In this document: positions 1-5,869 of the stretch, one piece after another
How positions within the stretch are numbered: position 1 is the stretch's first letter
How the letters are laid out: every line of letters begins with the position of its first letter
DNA from: Actinomycetes bacterium
GTDB taxonomy: Bacteria; Actinomycetota; Actinomycetes; Actinomycetales; Cellulomonadaceae
Reading direction: 5' to 3'
NCBI GenBank assembly: GCA_023412515.1
Contig: JAEYNO010000273.1
Location: forward strand, 1 to 7,563
DNA length: 7,563 nucleotides
Notes under the pieces: model-generated
What the model was told of the DNA's origin: nothing
What the model saw: the letters and a program-made list of their open reading frames with translations, nothing else
Databases searched by the model: none
Translations under genes and position numbers: made by a program

Positions 1-566
1 CCCCGCCGGCGCGCGGCGGTCGCGACGTACGACTGGTGGTCGTCGGTGCCGGTGACGAGGCGCGCGTCGCGGCCCTGGCTCCGCAGCGCGCGCACGAGCA
101 CGTCGGCGCGGACGTAGGGTCCCGCGAGGTGCCCCAGGTGGAGCCCGCCGTTGGGCGTGGGCGGCGGGCAGAACACGAGCGTCCGGTCGGCGGCGCGCGT
201 GGCCGGGGGGCGCTGGGCGAGCGCGTCGACCGCGCTGGGGATGTGCTCCCAGTACACCGAGACGAGGTCGAACGGCTCGTCGCCGTCGTTGCGGATCTCG
301 TGGGCGTGGAACGGCGGGATGAGCACCGTGCCGCCGGGCGTCAGCTCGGTGACCTCGTCACCCACCAGGACGGTCGCACGCCCCGCGAGCACGAGGAACA
401 TCTCCCCGTCCTGGTGCGCGTGCCGCTTGGACACCGTGCGGGGCGGCACGCTGCCGAAGACGGAGCCGAACGGGACGCCGGCCACGTCCTCGGCGGACAG
501 CAGGGGCTGCAGGTGCATCTCGTAGGACCAGCTCATGGCCGATCGGTCGAACGCGCGGGTGAACAC
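1..566 (-). CDS. Hydrazine synthetase, cupin + MetRS-like didomain (3' end outside window)
   Basis: Only the N-terminal 188 residues are visible; the gene runs off the left edge. Residues about 35-110 form a small-barrel cupin with both metal motifs: H49-x-H51-x3-E55 followed by G62, and G79 ... H89-x3-N93, which gives a three-His/one-Glu metal site. A short linker (about 112-128) leads into a class I aminoacyl-tRNA-synthetase catalytic domain of methionyl type: the segment CPPPTPNGGLHLGHL at 133-147 contains the HIGH-box version HLGH (143-146), followed by GTDDHQ at 173-178. Cupin plus MetRS-like is the architecture of hydrazine synthetases (Spb40 in s56-p1, PyrN in pyrazomycin, Tri28 in triacsin). 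In these, the synthetase domain uses ATP to join an amino-acid carboxylate to an N-hydroxyamine such as N6-hydroxylysine, and the zinc cupin rearranges the ester to an N-N bond. The GTG start at 566 is chosen over ATG 536 because AAGGAG lies 8 bases before it, whereas ATG 536 has no ribosome site. It lies 39 bases after the DUF3291 gene. The KMSKS region is outside the window, so integrity of the synthetase half is unverified. Confidence 0.88.
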   Translation of the reverse strand, partial: MFTRAFDRSAMSWSYEMHLQPLLSAEDVAGVPFGSVFGSVPPRTVSKRHAHQDGEMFLVLAGRATVLVGDEVTELTPGGTVLIPPFHAHEIRNDGDEPFDLVSVYWEHIPSAVDALAQRPPATRAADRTLVFCPPPTPNGGLHLGHLAGPYVRADVLVRALRSQGRDARLVTGTDDHQSYVATAARRR

Positions 567-574
567 TCGGCTGG

Positions 575-580
575 CTCCTT
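575..580 (-). promoter_or_regulatory. Ribosome binding site that sets the hydrazine synthetase start
   Basis: The minus strand reads AAGGAG with an 8-base spacer to GTG 566. The next in-frame start, ATG 536, is preceded by GATCGGCC with no purine-rich site. The extra ten residues gained (MFTRAFDRSA) lie ahead of the cupin fold. Confidence 0.7.
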
Positions 581-605
581 CGGTGGCGGGACGGGAGGTG
601 CGGCG

Positions 606-1160
606 TCAGGCGCCGGTGCTGCGGCTCTCGGCGAGGCCCCGGACCCGGACGGGCGTGCCGTCGGCGGCGAACGCGGTGCGCAGCGTGAACGCGGACGGCG
701 TGGGCCCGTGCTCGTGGAGGTGCTCGAGGCGGGCGCACGCGTCGGCCCACGTCGGGATCTCGTCGTCGCCGACCCACCACACGGCGTAGGTCGGCCACTC
801 GGGCTTGAGGAACCACGCGTGCCGCTGCGCGAGCGCGGTGCGGTGCGTGCCCGAGTACACGAACGCGAAGACGGACTCGAGGTCGGTCCACAGCGACAGC
901 GTCGACGCACGGCTGTCGGTGTCGTCGGTGCGTCCCCCGGTGTAGAAGCGCGGCACCTCGAACCGCCCCCACTCCCCCCAGTCGCGGGAGAAGTTGGTCA
1001 GGTGGCTCTGGTCGGGGCTCTCCTTGGCGCGGGCGACGAAGCCAGGGCTGCCCTCGGCCTGCGCGAACGTCGGCGGCGTCAGGTCGTCGAACCCCTGCAC
1101 CACGGGGTCGCCGTAGGGCCTCTTCAGGATCGCGAACGTCGTGAAGGCGACACGGGGCAT
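606..1160 (-). CDS. DUF3291 domain protein
   Basis: A complete 184-residue cytosolic protein with no signal peptide or membrane segment. The C-terminal half carries the hallmarks of DUF3291: a strand and helix with TLSLW (87-91) and FVYSGTHR (100-107), then AWF (115-117), the strand VWWVG (127-131), and PTWADACARLEHL (136-148) followed by GPTPSAFT (152-159). The family is thought to adopt a dimeric alpha/beta barrel (ferredoxin-like, as in antibiotic biosynthesis monooxygenases) and has no settled function. It begins at ATG 1160 with AAGGAG 8 bases upstream, 82 bases after the flavoenzyme gene and 39 bases before the hydrazine synthetase, so it is probably co-transcribed. By fold and context it could be a small cofactor-free oxygenase, an isomerase, or an accessory binding protein acting on a hydrazine or hydroxylamine intermediate. 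That role is inference; the family assignment is from recognition of the motif pattern. Confidence 0.82.
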   Translation of the reverse strand: MPRVAFTTFAILKRPYGDPVVQGFDDLTPPTFAQAEGSPGFVARAKESPDQSHLTNFSRDWGEWGRFEVPRFYTGGRTDDTDSRASTLSLWTDLESVFAFVYSGTHRTALAQRHAWFLKPEWPTYAVWWVGDDEIPTWADACARLEHLHEHGPTPSAFTLRTAFAADGTPVRVRGLAESRSTGA

Positions 1161-1201
1161 CGGCCTCTCTCCTTCGGCGTCGGGGACGGTGGCAGGTGGC
1201 G

Positions 1202-1218
1202 GGTCCGGGGGTCGGACC
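1202..1218. repeat. Short inverted repeat in the flavoenzyme/DUF3291 gap
   Basis: On the minus strand the sequence is GGTCCG, a 5-base loop, then CGGACC: a perfect 6-bp stem. It sits 24 bases after the flavoenzyme stop and 41 bases before the DUF3291 start. No T-run follows, so it is not a convincing intrinsic terminator. It could be an mRNA stem, a processing or attenuation element, or chance in GC-rich DNA. The rest of this 82-base gap shows a CCCGCGGG palindrome at 1231-1238 and the DUF3291 ribosome site, but no promoter I would defend. Confidence 0.35.
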
Positions 1219-1242
1219 TGCGTAGGACGGCCCGCGGGCTCG

Positions 1243-2496
1243 TCACGCGGGCGTCGCCGCGGGGCGGCGCCGTGCGGACAGCACGGCGCGCACGAACGCG
1301 GCCTGGAACTCGGCGGGGGCGGTCAGGCGACCCGTGAGCCGCAGGTAGTCGGCGCTCAGGCCCGGGTCGGCGCACACGGTCCCGAAGGTCCGTCGCTCCG
1401 ACTCCTCGCCCCGGCCGACCAGCGAGTCCGCGCAGATCCCGTCGACGTGCGGCACGATCTGCGCGTCGTGCTGCGACGCGTACAGCGCGAGCCCCGCCGC
1501 AACGTCGTCCGGGGCCCACGACCGGCCCGCGAGCGCCCTCGCCAGGAGATCGGCGGACAGCAGGGAGAACCCGCAGCCCGTCCCGCTCATCGCGTCGAGC
1601 GACACGACGGCGTCGCCCACGAACGGCACGTCGTCCACGACGGGACGGCGCACCTGGTTGGGGTAGTCGGTGTAGCCCAGCACCGGCGAGTCGAGCGTCG
1701 CGTGCGTCATGTCGGGAGCGGCGTCGAGCGCGGCGAAGTACCGCACGAGCTCACCGCCCCGACCGTCGCCCCGCCAACCCTGCACGCGCGACGGGTGCGA
1801 GAACAGCACGAGCTCGGTGCGGCCGTCGACCAGCGGGTACACGCAGGCGAGGTCGCCGTCGCGCCGGACGAAGACCGACCGGTCCTGGTCGGGTGCCGGG
1901 ATGCCCCGGAAGTACCCGAACACCGCCGCCCGCTCGTTGGGCCGGACCACGGCGTCGTTGCCGAGCATGCCGGCGACGCGCGACCGGCGGCCGTCCGCCG
2001 CCACCACGAGCCGGGCGCGCGCCCGCCGCGGGCCCGCGGCGTCCCGCAGCTCGACCGACCACCCCTCGTCGTCGCGCACGAGACCCTCGAGCGCGGTGCC
2101 GTCGAGGAACCGGGCACCGACCTCGTGCGCGCGGCGCCGCAGCGCGGGGTCGAGCACGCGACGCTCGACGTTCAGCGCGTACGAGTCCGGCCGGGCGGGG
2201 TCGTAGCCCGGCCCCGGCGAGTCGACGACGCCGCCGACCGTGACGAACAGCGCCTTCGTCGGCACGGCGTGGGGCCGCCCCCGCAGGTGCGACAGGCCCA
2301 GCGTGTCGAGCAGCGGCACGGCGTGCGGCTGCAGGAAGTGCGTGCAGAGCTGCTTGTAGTGCCCGTCGTCGAGCGACCGCTTGTCGACCACGACGACGTC
2401 GTGACCCGCCGCGGCGAGCCGGATCGCGGTCGCGCACCCCGCGAGGCTCCCGCCCACGACGAGGACGTCGCACGTGACGTCCCGCGGGCCGGTCAC
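1243..2496 (-). CDS. FAD-dependent oxidoreductase, group A monooxygenase-like
   Basis: A complete 417-residue flavoprotein. The N-terminus is a Rossmann dinucleotide fold: VLVVGGSLAG (11-20, a GxSxxG variant of the FAD-binding loop) with D38-K-R40 closing the second strand. The middle has the DG motif VVAADGRRSRVA (164-175), which in this superfamily contacts both FAD and NAD(P)H. The third FAD motif is VPFVGDAVVSLDAMSGTGCG (290-309), the GD box that binds the ribityl chain. This pattern is that of the p-hydroxybenzoate hydroxylase / geranylgeranyl reductase / flavin halogenase superfamily. I see no WxWxIP motif, so a halogenase is unlikely, and the sequence does not look like a lysine N6-hydroxylase or a glycine/D-amino-acid oxidase. 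It may hydroxylate or dehydrogenate a pathway intermediate, possibly carrier-bound, since its gene follows the carrier-rhodanese gene by 73 bases. GTG 2496 is chosen because GGAGG lies 8 bases upstream and the FAD loop follows directly. Substrate unknown. Confidence 0.85.
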   Translation of the reverse strand: MTGPRDVTCDVLVVGGSLAGCATAIRLAAAGHDVVVVDKRSLDDGHYKQLCTHFLQPHAVPLLDTLGLSHLRGRPHAVPTKALFVTVGGVVDSPGPGYDPARPDSYALNVERRVLDPALRRRAHEVGARFLDGTALEGLVRDDEGWSVELRDAAGPRRARARLVVAADGRRSRVAGMLGNDAVVRPNERAAVFGYFRGIPAPDQDRSVFVRRDGDLACVYPLVDGRTELVLFSHPSRVQGWRGDGRGGELVRYFAALDAAPDMTHATLDSPVLGYTDYPNQVRRPVVDDVPFVGDAVVSLDAMSGTGCGFSLLSADLLARALAGRSWAPDDVAAGLALYASQHDAQIVPHVDGICADSLVGRGEESERRTFGTVCADPGLSADYLRLTGRLTAPAEFQAAFVRAVLSARRRPAATPA

Positions 2497-2504
2497 CGCC
2501 CCCA

Positions 2505-2509
2505 CCTCC
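2505..2509 (-). promoter_or_regulatory. Ribosome binding site that sets the flavoenzyme start
   Basis: The minus strand reads GGAGG with an 8-base spacer to GTG 2496. The reading frame stays open upstream to 2685, but that extension is low-complexity Arg/Ala/Pro sequence overlapping the rhodanese gene. The other nearby GTG at 2505 overlaps this ribosome site itself. Confidence 0.65.
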
Positions 2510-2537
2510 GGGCGCGGCGACGGTGCCCGCACGCGCG

Positions 2538-2549
2538 CGGACCGGTCCG
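2538..2549. repeat. 12-bp perfect palindrome between carrier-rhodanese and flavoenzyme genes
   Basis: The sequence CGGACCGGTCCG is its own reverse complement. It lies in the 73-base gap after the carrier-rhodanese stop. With one bulged base the flanking GCGC/CGCG bases would extend a stem, but there is no T-run, so terminator function is doubtful. It could be a protein-binding dyad or chance in very GC-rich sequence. Nothing else is visible in this gap apart from the flavoenzyme ribosome site. Confidence 0.3.
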
Positions 2550-2569
2550 GCGCGGGCGGCCGGCGGGGC

Positions 2570-3283
2570 TCATCCCTCGCACCCGCACGTCGAGGAGTGG
2601 CTCGCGTCGACGCGGCACGCGACCGACGAACCCTCGGTCGGGTGGCCGTCGCGCTTCCACCAGTCGAGACCGCCGATGAGCTCACGGACGCGGAAGCCGG
2701 CGGTCGAGAGCTTGAGTGCCGCCTTGGTGGACGCGTTGCAGCCGATGCCGTCGCAGTACGCGACGTACAGCGGCTCGCGCGAGAGGTCGGCCAACGAGTC
2801 GGCCGACATCGAGCGGTGCGGGATGCTGACGGCCCCGCGGATGTGCTCGGCCTCGTACGCGGCGGCGCTCCGCCCGTCGACGACGACCACGTCCTGGCCG
2901 TCCTCGAGGGCCTGCGCGAGGTCGAAGGAGTCCATCTCGTACGCGAGCTTCGCGCTGTAGTGCGCCTGCTGGTCGCGCAGCTCGTCGGTCGTCGTGTCGG
3001 TGCTGGTGGTCACGGTGTCGTCTCCCTGGTGGAATCGTGCGGCGAGGGCGTAGAGGTCGGCGAGGGTGCTCGGCGTGACGAGCGAGTCGGAGTGCTCGAA
3101 CATGTCGACCCCGGCGTCATCGAGCAGGCTGACGATGACGCTGATGGTCAGGAGCGAGTCGAGCCCGAGCTCGCTCAGGGCGGTGCTCTCCGGGACGGTC
3201 GCGACGTCCACGGGGCGGCCGAGCGCCGCCTCGAGGTAGCCCGCGACCTTGTCCCTCACGGCGTCGTGCAGTGCGGTGGTCAT
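2570..3283 (-). CDS. Peptidyl/acyl carrier domain fused to a rhodanese-like domain
   Basis: A single 237-residue reading frame. Residues 1-87 are a carrier protein: a helical domain with the phosphopantetheine motif GLDSLLTI (40-47), Ser43 being the attachment site, then a typical third and fourth helix. A polar Thr/Asp/Ser-rich linker follows (about 88-102). Residues about 103-216 are a rhodanese-like domain: VVVVDGRSAAAYEAEHIRGA (132-151) is the first conserved block, with Asp136 and the EHIRGA turn; YCDGIGCNAS (176-185) is the active-site loop with Cys177 in the catalytic position; and GGLDWW (204-209) is the usual C-terminal block. A Cys-bearing tail ends in TCGCEG (C223, C233, C235). The carrier half would hold aminoacyl or hydrazinyl intermediates made by the upstream A enzyme. 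A rhodanese normally carries sulfane sulfur as a Cys persulfide. ATG 3283 overlaps the hydrolase stop (ATGA) and has GGGAGG 5 bases upstream. An internal start at 3013 might also make the rhodanese half alone. Confidence 0.88.
   Translation of the reverse strand: MTTALHDAVRDKVAGYLEAALGRPVDVATVPESTALSELGLDSLLTISVIVSLLDDAGVDMFEHSDSLVTPSTLADLYALAARFHQGDDTVTTSTDTTTDELRDQQAHYSAKLAYEMDSFDLAQALEDGQDVVVVDGRSAAAYEAEHIRGAVSIPHRSMSADSLADLSREPLYVAYCDGIGCNASTKAALKLSTAGFRVRELIGGLDWWKRDGHPTEGSSVACRVDASHSSTCGCEG
3022..3027 (-). promoter_or_regulatory. Internal ribosome binding site before the rhodanese half
   Basis: Inside the carrier-rhodanese gene the minus strand reads AGGGAG, an 8-base spacer, then an in-frame GTG at 3013 followed by ACCACC. 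The same 8-base spacing is used at the flavoenzyme, DUF3291 and hydrazine synthetase starts, and the main start of this gene also begins ATGACCACC. A start here would give a free 147-residue rhodanese beginning in the linker, exactly at the domain boundary. It is either a working second start or the relic of two formerly separate genes. Confidence 0.5.
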
Positions 3284-4236
3284 GTCGTCCTCCCAGGTGT
3301 CGTGCCCCCGTCCCCCGCGGGGGTCCGGAGCGTGCGGGTGAGTCCGGCCGCGATCGACCGGACCGCGTCACGAGCGGCCGGCAGCCGCGGCGCGTAGAGG
3401 CAGAAGTCGTGCGGCAGCGCCGGGAACACCTGGTGCTCGACGGCGACGCCGCGTGCACGCAGCCCGTCGACCCACGCGTGCCCCTCGTCGCGCAGCACGT
3501 CGCAGCCGGCGGTCACGACCAGGGGCGAGCCCAGCCGCGCGAGGTCGGCGTCGGTCAGGCGCATCGGGTCCAGGCCGCGCTCGGCGAGCGCCGGTCGCAG
3601 CAGCCCCCGGAACAGGCGCATCCGGTCGCGGTCGAGGAAGTACCCCTCGCCGAACTCGTCGTACGAGCCGCGCTCGCCGTGCAGGTCGAGCACCGGGTAC
3701 AGCAGGCCGACGCGCTCGAACGCGCCGGGGCACACGCGCAGGGCCAGGTGGAGCCCCAGCAGGCCGCCGACGCTGTCGCCGAGCAGGAGCAGGCGGCGCG
3801 GTGCGAGCGCGTGGCAGCGCTCCCGCACGCGCCGCGCGAGGTCGTCCACCGACGTCCCGACCGCGTGCTCGGGGGCCTTCGCGTAGTCGAAGCACTCGAC
3901 CAGCGCGCCGACCTCGTCCGCGAGGACCTGCAGGAACGGCGCGAAGACCGCGGTCGAGTAGTAGACCATCCCCCCGCCGTGCAGGTAGACCACCCGCACG
4001 TCGTCCCGGACCCGCGCCGCTCCCGACGGTCGCACGACGAGCGAGCCGGCCGACGTGCGCTCGCCCCGCACGTCGGCACCCGCCGGTCCCGCGCCGAACC
4101 GTGCGACCCACCGCTCGGCCACCCGCCGGTCCTCGACCAGCGGCCGGTCGGGACGGACGGGGCCGACCATGAGCGACCGCGCGACGGCGAGGCGGGCGAA
4201 GTCGGCGTCGAGCGCCGCCACGGCCCCCTCACGCAC
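3280..4236 (-). CDS. Alpha/beta hydrolase, HSL-type esterase/acylhydrolase
   Basis: A complete 318-residue cytosolic enzyme, normal length for the hormone-sensitive-lipase/acetyl esterase family. Visible motifs in order: HGGG (86-89), the oxyanion hole; GDSVGG (153-158) with nucleophile Ser155; CDVLRDEG (245-252) with catalytic Asp246; and PHDF (275-278) with catalytic His276. The triad is intact. Family members cleave short acyl esters or amides. In this operon it could remove an acyl protecting group placed by the GNAT enzyme, release product from the carrier domain, or hydrolyse an ester intermediate. GTG 4236 is preferred because GGAG lies 6 bases upstream and it overlaps the end of the adenylation gene by 8 bases; the frame stays open upstream only as antisense-like sequence inside that gene. 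Its stop overlaps the carrier gene start (ATGA), implying translational coupling with the carrier. Substrate unknown. Confidence 0.87.
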   Translation of the reverse strand: MREGAVAALDADFARLAVARSLMVGPVRPDRPLVEDRRVAERWVARFGAGPAGADVRGERTSAGSLVVRPSGAARVRDDVRVVYLHGGGMVYYSTAVFAPFLQVLADEVGALVECFDYAKAPEHAVGTSVDDLARRVRERCHALAPRRLLLLGDSVGGLLGLHLALRVCPGAFERVGLLYPVLDLHGERGSYDEFGEGYFLDRDRMRLFRGLLRPALAERGLDPMRLTDADLARLGSPLVVTAGCDVLRDEGHAWVDGLRARGVAVEHQVFPALPHDFCLYAPRLPAARDAVRSIAAGLTRTLRTPAGDGGTTPGRTT

Positions 4237-5869
4237 GGACCGCTCCGTCCGCCACGGCCGCGGCGTCCGCCGCACCCAGCAGGAACCGGGTCCGGGCGGT
4301 CCCCGCGGCGGCGTCCGCGAGCCGTCGCACGAGGTCCTTCTCGTCGGTCTTGCCGGTCGACGCGACCGCGAGCGACGGCGACCAGCCCAGCAGCGTGGGG
4401 CGCATGTACGTGGGCAGCAGCTCGGCGAGGCGCGCCTCGACGACGTCGAGCACGTCGGGGTCGGGCGCCACGACGAGCAGCGCGATGACGTCGTGGCCGT
4501 CACGCGGCACGACGGCGACGGCCGCGCGCTCGACCGCGGGGCAGCTGAGCGCGGTCTCGCGGATCTCGCCGAGGTGGATGCGGCGGCCGGCGAGCTTCAC
4601 CTCGTCGTCGTCGCGGCCGCGGAACACGAGCTGGCCGTCGTCGTCGTAGCTGCACAGGTCGCCGGTGCGGTAGTAGCGGACGCCGTCGACCACGACGACG
4701 CGGCGCGCGGTCTCGTCGGGCTGGTCGACGTACCCGCGCATCACCTGGGGGCCGCCCACCCAGAGCTCACCGACCTCACCCGGGCCGACCGGTGCGCCTC
4801 CGTCGTCGACGAGCCGGACCTCGACGCCCCTGAGGGGCCGGCCGATCGGGTAGGAGCCCACCCGGTCGGGGTCGACCTCACGGACCTCGTAGGCGAGGCA
4901 CACGATGGTCGCCTCGGTGGGCCCGTAGACGTTCAGCACGCGCGTGCCGGGCAGGCGCGTCTTCCACAGGTTGATGACCTTCGGGTCGCACACCTCCGCC
5001 CCCGTCATGACCATCTCGAGGTCCGGGAACGTCTCGCGCGTCACCTGACGCCCGTCCTGCGTGATGATCGTGAGCAGGGTCGACACCGCGATGAGGTGCG
5101 TGATGCGCTGCCGCCGGATCGCGCCGCGCAGCATCGGACCGGCGGGCACGCCCCGGAACTGGTGGACGTACGCGCCGAGCGAGAGCGGCAGCAGCGTGTC
5201 CTCGACGGACACGTCGAAGTGGAACGGCGACAGGCTGAGCACGCGCGACGCCGGCGTGAACCGCAGCACCTCGTTGTGCGCCGCGAAGTACGCCGTGAGG
5301 TTCGCGACCGTGACGTCCACGCCCTTGGGCTCGCCGGTCGAGCCCGACGTGAAGATCACGTAGGCGCTGTCGTCGGGCTGGTGGGGCACCGTGCGCCAGG
5401 TGCGCGCGGGGCCGTCGAGCACCGCGTCGAGCGCACGACGGCCCGTCCACGGCACGTCGTCGACGAGGGCCGGGCGGTCGTCGAGCGCGACCACGGCGCG
5501 CGCTGCGAGGCGCGCGATCATCCGACGCAGCCGCTCGGGCGGTGCCGTGCCGTCCAGCGGCACGTAGACCGCGCCGCACTTCCACGCGGCGACCGCGACC
5601 ACCGGCACGAGCGCGCTCTTCTCCGTCAGCACCACGACCCGGTCCCCCGCGCGCACACCGGCCGCCGCCAGGTGCCGCGCGAGCGTCCGGGCCCGCTCCT
5701 CGAACGCTCCGAAGGTCAGGCTCACGGTGCCGTCGTCCACGGCCGTGCGGGCGGGCCAACGGGCCGCCGCCACCCGCACCAGGTCGCCGAGCGGCGGGGC
5801 CGTGCTCGCGCGGTCGCCCGCGTCCACCGACCACGGGGCCAGCGGCTCCTGCAGCTCGCTCGTCGTCAC
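4229..5869 (-). CDS. Free-standing NRPS adenylation enzyme
   Basis: A complete 546-residue amino-acid-activating enzyme of the ANL superfamily. Core motifs are present in order: A1/A2 region LTFGAF (51-56), A3 YVIFTSGSTGEPKGV (170-184), A4 FHFD (216-219), A5 NVYGPTE (313-319), A7 YRTGDL (400-405), A8 with GRD (418-420) and LGEI (433-436), and A10 STGKTD (504-509) with catalytic Lys507. There is no carrier domain; the chain ends about 40 residues after A10. Aligning by hand to GrsA, the ten specificity positions read D219 V220 E223 I260 M288 G290 V314 I322 V323 K507. Asp219 implies recognition of an alpha-amino (or possibly alpha-hydrazino) acid; I do not match the rest to a known substrate. 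It would form the acyl-adenylate and load the carrier domain two genes downstream, in trans. GTG 5869 overlaps the GNAT stop (GTGA). Confidence 0.92.
   Translation of the reverse strand: MTTSELQEPLAPWSVDAGDRASTAPPLGDLVRVAAARWPARTAVDDGTVSLTFGAFEERARTLARHLAAAGVRAGDRVVVLTEKSALVPVVAVAAWKCGAVYVPLDGTAPPERLRRMIARLAARAVVALDDRPALVDDVPWTGRRALDAVLDGPARTWRTVPHQPDDSAYVIFTSGSTGEPKGVDVTVANLTAYFAAHNEVLRFTPASRVLSLSPFHFDVSVEDTLLPLSLGAYVHQFRGVPAGPMLRGAIRRQRITHLIAVSTLLTIITQDGRQVTRETFPDLEMVMTGAEVCDPKVINLWKTRLPGTRVLNVYGPTEATIVCLAYEVREVDPDRVGSYPIGRPLRGVEVRLVDDGGAPVGPGEVGELWVGGPQVMRGYVDQPDETARRVVVVDGVRYYRTGDLCSYDDDGQLVFRGRDDDEVKLAGRRIHLGEIRETALSCPAVERAAVAVVPRDGHDVIALLVVAPDPDVLDVVEARLAELLPTYMRPTLLGWSPSLAVASTGKTDEKDLVRRLADAAAGTARTRFLLGAADAAAVADGAVRA
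4243..4246 (-). promoter_or_regulatory. Ribosome binding site that sets the hydrolase start
   Basis: The minus strand reads ACGGAGCGGTCC directly before GTG 4236; GGAG is 6 bases from the start. It lies inside the last codons of the adenylation gene. Earlier in-frame starts would add residues read from the wrong frame of that gene. Confidence 0.55.

Noticed and set aside
1..566. Reading the left-edge gene as a housekeeping methionyl-tRNA synthetase
   Set aside because: Housekeeping MetRS begins close to the HIGH box, whereas here about 110 residues of intact metal-binding cupin precede it. The neighbours are biosynthetic genes.
36..1337. Long plus-strand open frame (433 codons) across the cupin and DUF3291 region
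   Set aside because: It is antisense to three well-supported minus-strand genes, is Arg/Gly/Val-rich with no recognisable domain, and crosses gene boundaries. This is a GC-rich antisense artefact.
1243..2496. Flavin-dependent halogenase
   Set aside because: The FAD motifs fit the superfamily, but no WxWxIP motif is present and no halogenase lysine context could be identified.
2538..2549. Intrinsic terminator after the carrier-rhodanese gene
   Set aside because: The palindrome has no loop and no following T-run, and the next gene is on the same strand with its own ribosome site.
1141..2679. Plus-strand open frame of 512 codons opposite the flavoenzyme gene
   Set aside because: Arg/His/Pro-rich composition without domain motifs, fully antisense to a flavoprotein with clear FAD motifs.
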